NCBI GenBank assembly: GCA_963772555.1
Contig: CAVYXQ010000012.1
Coordinates: 1-64,000 of the forward strand
From: Roseiarcus sp963772555
GTDB taxonomy: Bacteria > Pseudomonadota > Alphaproteobacteria > Rhizobiales > Beijerinckiaceae
Direction of reading: 5' to 3'
Length of the DNA stretch: 64,000 nucleotides
The position numbers and the translations under genes were made by a program. The notes below the pieces were generated by a model that worked only from the letters and a program-made list of their open reading frames with translations, was not told the origin of the DNA and made no database searches. Positions 62,051-64,000 of this stretch are shown here, piece by piece; the first letter of the stretch is position 1; every line of letters starts with the position of its first letter.

Positions 62051-62692
62051 ATGTTGAAACTTATCCCGGGGTATTGCGCGTCGTTTTATCCCAGAGAAAT
62101 GGACGCGATGTTTCGCAGCCGGGCGAGAACCTTCTCGGATCGCCTCGGATGGGAAGTTGTCGTCAGGGATGGCCGCGAGCGGGACCGTTTCGACGACGCC
62201 AATCCGCTTTATCTCGTCTCCGTCCACCCTGAAACCGACGAATATTGGGGCTCGCTTCGGCTGTTGCCGACGACGGGGCCGAACATGCTGCGCGACGTGT
62301 TTCCCCAGCTGCTCGACGAGGGCGAAGCGGTCGAAAGCGCGACGATCTGGGAGAGCTCTCGAATATGCGTGGCGTCCGCGAGGGGAGAGTTCGGGCGTCG
62401 GAACAGCGGCGTCAGCCACGTTCTGAGCGAGCTCATTCTGGGTATCGGAGAGGTCGCCGTCCTCGCCGGTCTCACGCAAATCGTCTCGGTTTTCGATTGG
62501 CGCATCTTCCGCGTCCTGAAAGCGGCCGGCTGCAACCCTCAGATCATCGGCCGCCCGCAGAAAATCGGCGAGACCATGAGCTGCGCGGGCCTTTTCGACA
62601 CCGGGGAGGGTCCCTTGAAAGCCTTTCGCGCCGCGCTCGGCATCCGCGAATCCGTGCAGGATCCTCATAGCCCGGAGTTCGCCTATCCATAA
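62051..62692 (+). CDS. Acyl-homoserine-lactone synthase (LuxI family)
   Basis: AHL synthase of 213 aa. The invariant residues are visible: Arg/Phe/Trp in RSRARTFSDRLGWEVVV, the Asp pair in DDANPLYLV, Arg in GSLRLLPTTGPNML, and Glu/Arg in IWESSRICV. The start at 62051 has GGAGGCCAATCGAC upstream; the frame is open to 61964. The acyl chain cannot be read from sequence. The luxR gene is downstream across a small ORF, all on the same strand. Confidence 0.95.
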   Translation: MLKLIPGYCASFYPREMDAMFRSRARTFSDRLGWEVVVRDGRERDRFDDANPLYLVSVHPETDEYWGSLRLLPTTGPNMLRDVFPQLLDEGEAVESATIWESSRICVASARGEFGRRNSGVSHVLSELILGIGEVAVLAGLTQIVSVFDWRIFRVLKAAGCNPQIIGRPQKIGETMSCAGLFDTGEGPLKAFRAALGIRESVQDPHSPEFAYP

Positions 62693-62755
62693 CAACTCCG
62701 AGTTGGAGTTGGATATGTTCGCCCTTCCCCCTCCACAAATTTGTCGCTTGTCATC

Positions 62756-62790
62756 TTCCCTGTGCGTCAGCAAAAGTGACGTACGGGGAA
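62756..62790 (+). other. Stem-loop between luxI and the small ORF
   Basis: TTCCCTGTGCGTCA (62756-62769) and TGACGTACGGGGAA (62777-62790) pair at 12 of 14 positions, the rest being G-U in RNA, around GCAAAAG. It lies 23 bp before the small ORF and could be an attenuator or an operator for the luxR unit. Confidence 0.5.
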
Positions 62791-62813
62791 GGTCGTACAA
62801 GGGGAGAGCGGTT

Positions 62814-63077
62814 ATGGCGAAAAGAACAAAAGCGGCCAAAACGGCCAAGAACCGGGAGCCTGTTTCTTCCGTTGCATCGCATCCGGAAGGGGCCGCGTCC
62901 CAGGAAGTCGAGGAGCTGAGGCTGTCGGCGGCCGAGACGCGCGCCTTGATGACGATCTGTGTCGAACTGCTTGACATCTGCATCCGCGTCTCGGGCAAGA
63001 TCGATCCCACTGCCGCCTTGATGGTGACTTGGGCAAGAGACGAGGTCACCATCCCGGTTTTCGGGTTCCGAACATGA
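62814..63077 (+). CDS. Small protein between luxI and luxR (87 aa)
   Basis: Start preceded by GGGGAGAGCGGTT. The N-terminus is Lys/Ala-rich and basic (KRTKAAKTAKNREP), the rest helical with LRLSAAETRALMTICVELLD and a Phe-Arg-Thr end. No family is recognised. The stop overlaps the luxR ATG (ATGA), so the two are translationally coupled. By position it may modulate LuxR activity or stability; that is inference. Confidence 0.65.
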   Translation: MAKRTKAAKTAKNREPVSSVASHPEGAASQEVEELRLSAAETRALMTICVELLDICIRVSGKIDPTAALMVTWARDEVTIPVFGFRT

Positions 63078-63838
63078 GCGTCGCCGAAATGAGACCGATC
63101 ATCGGCATCGACGCGGCCGCCATCAAGCTGACGGATCGGCTGCTCGGCTACGACGATCGGGACCTGGCGGACATCTTGAGGGAGATTGCCGCCAACATCG
63201 GGGTGAAGCACATCGCCTATCTCCGCTTTTCCGCAGAAAACAGCGTCGACGTCAGCCTGCTGACCGCGGTCGTCACCTATTCGAGGGAGTGGCAGACCCG
63301 CTATTTCCTCCGGAAATATTCCGCGATTGATCCGGTGGTTACCCATGGGTCCCGGGCTGTTCTTCCTTTCGATTGGGAAGACTTCGAGATGCCGACGCCG
63401 GCCGTGGCCTCCTTCTTCGCCGATGCACTCAATCACGGGGTCGGCCTCAGGGGCGTCTCAATTCCGGTGCGCAATCGCAGAAACGCTTGCGCGCTCGTCT
63501 CCCTCAACGGCGATCATGATAAGGCCGAATGGGAAGAGTTCAAGCGGGAGAACATGGTCAAGCTCCAGATTTTGTCAGCGCTGATCGACTCTGCTGCCGG
63601 AATAAACTCGAAGCTTTTGTCCGCGCCGGTCCAGTTATCCAAGCGAGAGGAGCAATGCCTGGTCTGGGCCGCGAGGGGCAAAACCTACCAGGAGGTTGCC
63701 GAAATCCTCAGCATAAGCTTCGGCAGCGTGAAGACGCATCTGGACACGGCACGCCACAAGCTGCACTGCATGAACCTGACACATGCGGTCGCGGTCGCCA
63801 TCGCCACCGAAGTGATCCCCGCGCAGGCCTTGAAGTAA
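63074..63838 (+). CDS. LuxR family AHL-responsive transcriptional regulator
   Basis: 254 aa. The autoinducer-binding domain shows the conserved Trp and Tyr in REWQTRYFLRKYSAIDPVV, the Asp-Pro pair, and the Trp of PFDWEDFEMP. The C-terminal GerE HTH is LSKREEQCLVWAARGKTYQE followed by VAEILSISFGSVKTHLD. It should bind the AHL made by the upstream LuxI and activate or repress targets at a lux-like box. The start at 63074 overlaps the small ORF stop. Confidence 0.94.
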   Translation: MSVAEMRPIIGIDAAAIKLTDRLLGYDDRDLADILREIAANIGVKHIAYLRFSAENSVDVSLLTAVVTYSREWQTRYFLRKYSAIDPVVTHGSRAVLPFDWEDFEMPTPAVASFFADALNHGVGLRGVSIPVRNRRNACALVSLNGDHDKAEWEEFKRENMVKLQILSALIDSAAGINSKLLSAPVQLSKREEQCLVWAARGKTYQEVAEILSISFGSVKTHLDTARHKLHCMNLTHAVAVAIATEVIPAQALK

Positions 63839-63846
63839 GCGCTCGT

Positions 63847-64000
63847 CTAGTCCTTGACGACCGAAATGTCGGGGGCGCCCGGGTTCTTCATGCCGACGAT
63901 GTGGTATCCAGCGTCGACGTGCAGGATTTCGCCGGTGACGCCGCGCGCCATCGGCGACAGGAGATAGACCGCGCTTTCTCCCACCTCCTCGGTCGTGACT
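63847..64000 (-). CDS. fabI: Enoyl-ACP reductase FabI (3' end, partial)
   Basis: Only the C-terminal 50 codons are in the window. The minus strand reads TTEEVGESAVYLLSPMARGV followed by TGEILHVDAGYHIVGM, the classical end of FabI, then a short Asp/Val/Lys tail and TAG at 63847-63849. FabI carries out the last reduction of fatty-acid elongation. It converges on luxR with a 9-bp gap. Confidence 0.88.
   Translation of the reverse strand, partial: VTTEEVGESAVYLLSPMARGVTGEILHVDAGYHIVGMKNPGAPDISVVKD

Noticed and set aside
1..64000. CRISPR array
   Set aside because: No direct repeats with regular 25-40-bp spacing were seen anywhere in the window.
1..64000. Prophage
   Set aside because: No capsid, terminase, tail or integrase genes; the GH25 lysozyme has a signal peptide and a cell-wall-enzyme neighbour, so it is not taken as phage endolysin.

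Overview
This is a GC-rich chromosomal window from an alphaproteobacterium. The set of recF, an AlgH/UPF0301 gene, class II DAHP synthase, a MaeB-type malic enzyme, FabI and a LuxI/LuxR pair suits Hyphomicrobiales (Beijerinckiaceae/Methylocystaceae-like). That placement is inferred from gene content and protein style, not from a marker gene. Genes lie on both strands in short operons. Most starts carry a clear GGAGG-type ribosome binding site.

Layout. 0-8.9 kb: a 2-hydroxyacid dehydrogenase fused in frame to a small ORF, recF, a frameshifted algH/yqgE, a periplasmic DsbD-alpha-like protein, an IS110-family transposase, an alpha/beta hydrolase, an AbiEii-like nucleotidyltransferase with a small partner, and a peroxiredoxin. 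8.9-13.7 kb: a decaying defence island holding an hsdS tail fragment, an IS630 element with exact ends, a Fic protein with a small upstream partner, a frameshifted two-TRD hsdS without hsdM or hsdR, and a ruined MNT/HEPN module. A solo IS66 end and a REP-like palindrome pair follow. 13.7-21 kb: a SAM methyltransferase, a periplasmic Deg-type protease, a large repetitive PEP-CTERM surface protein broken by two frameshifts, and an IS5 element inserted just upstream of that gene. 21-31 kb: a VOC protein, a membrane protein, a heme-binding HbpS-like gene whose leader contains a 76-bp IS66-type MITE, an RND efflux pair, a PEBP protein and an IS1202/ISNCY-type element with a long target duplication. 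31-44 kb: a PsiF-like protein, a secreted six-repeat cysteine protein, tRNA-Leu(GAG), a polysaccharide deacetylase, a GH25 lysozyme, maeB, a candidate structured ncRNA, a P450, a ParA-like ATPase, and a one-strand run of aldo/keto reductase, YCII, GST, VOC, PhnB-like and TetR genes that looks like a detoxification cluster. 44-53 kb: a second two-domain VOC protein, a ribose-type ABC transporter, an acyl-CoA ligase, a DEAD-box-type helicase and an acyltransferase. 53-64 kb: a complete IS66 element with an 8-bp target duplication, DAHP synthase, an MFS permease, two aminotransferases, NudC, an LprI-like protein, a luxI-small ORF-luxR quorum-sensing unit, and the 3' end of fabI.

Two themes stand out. 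First, mobile DNA is dense: five IS families (IS110, IS630, IS5, IS1202/ISNCY, IS66), an IS66-type MITE, a solo IS66 end and REP-like palindromes. Second, five single-site frameshifts in four genes, plus a lost stop codon, mark either real decay or consensus errors. The most interesting unexplained items are the candidate ncRNA after maeB, the small ORF translationally coupled to luxR, the IS66-related MITE, and the six-repeat cysteine protein.
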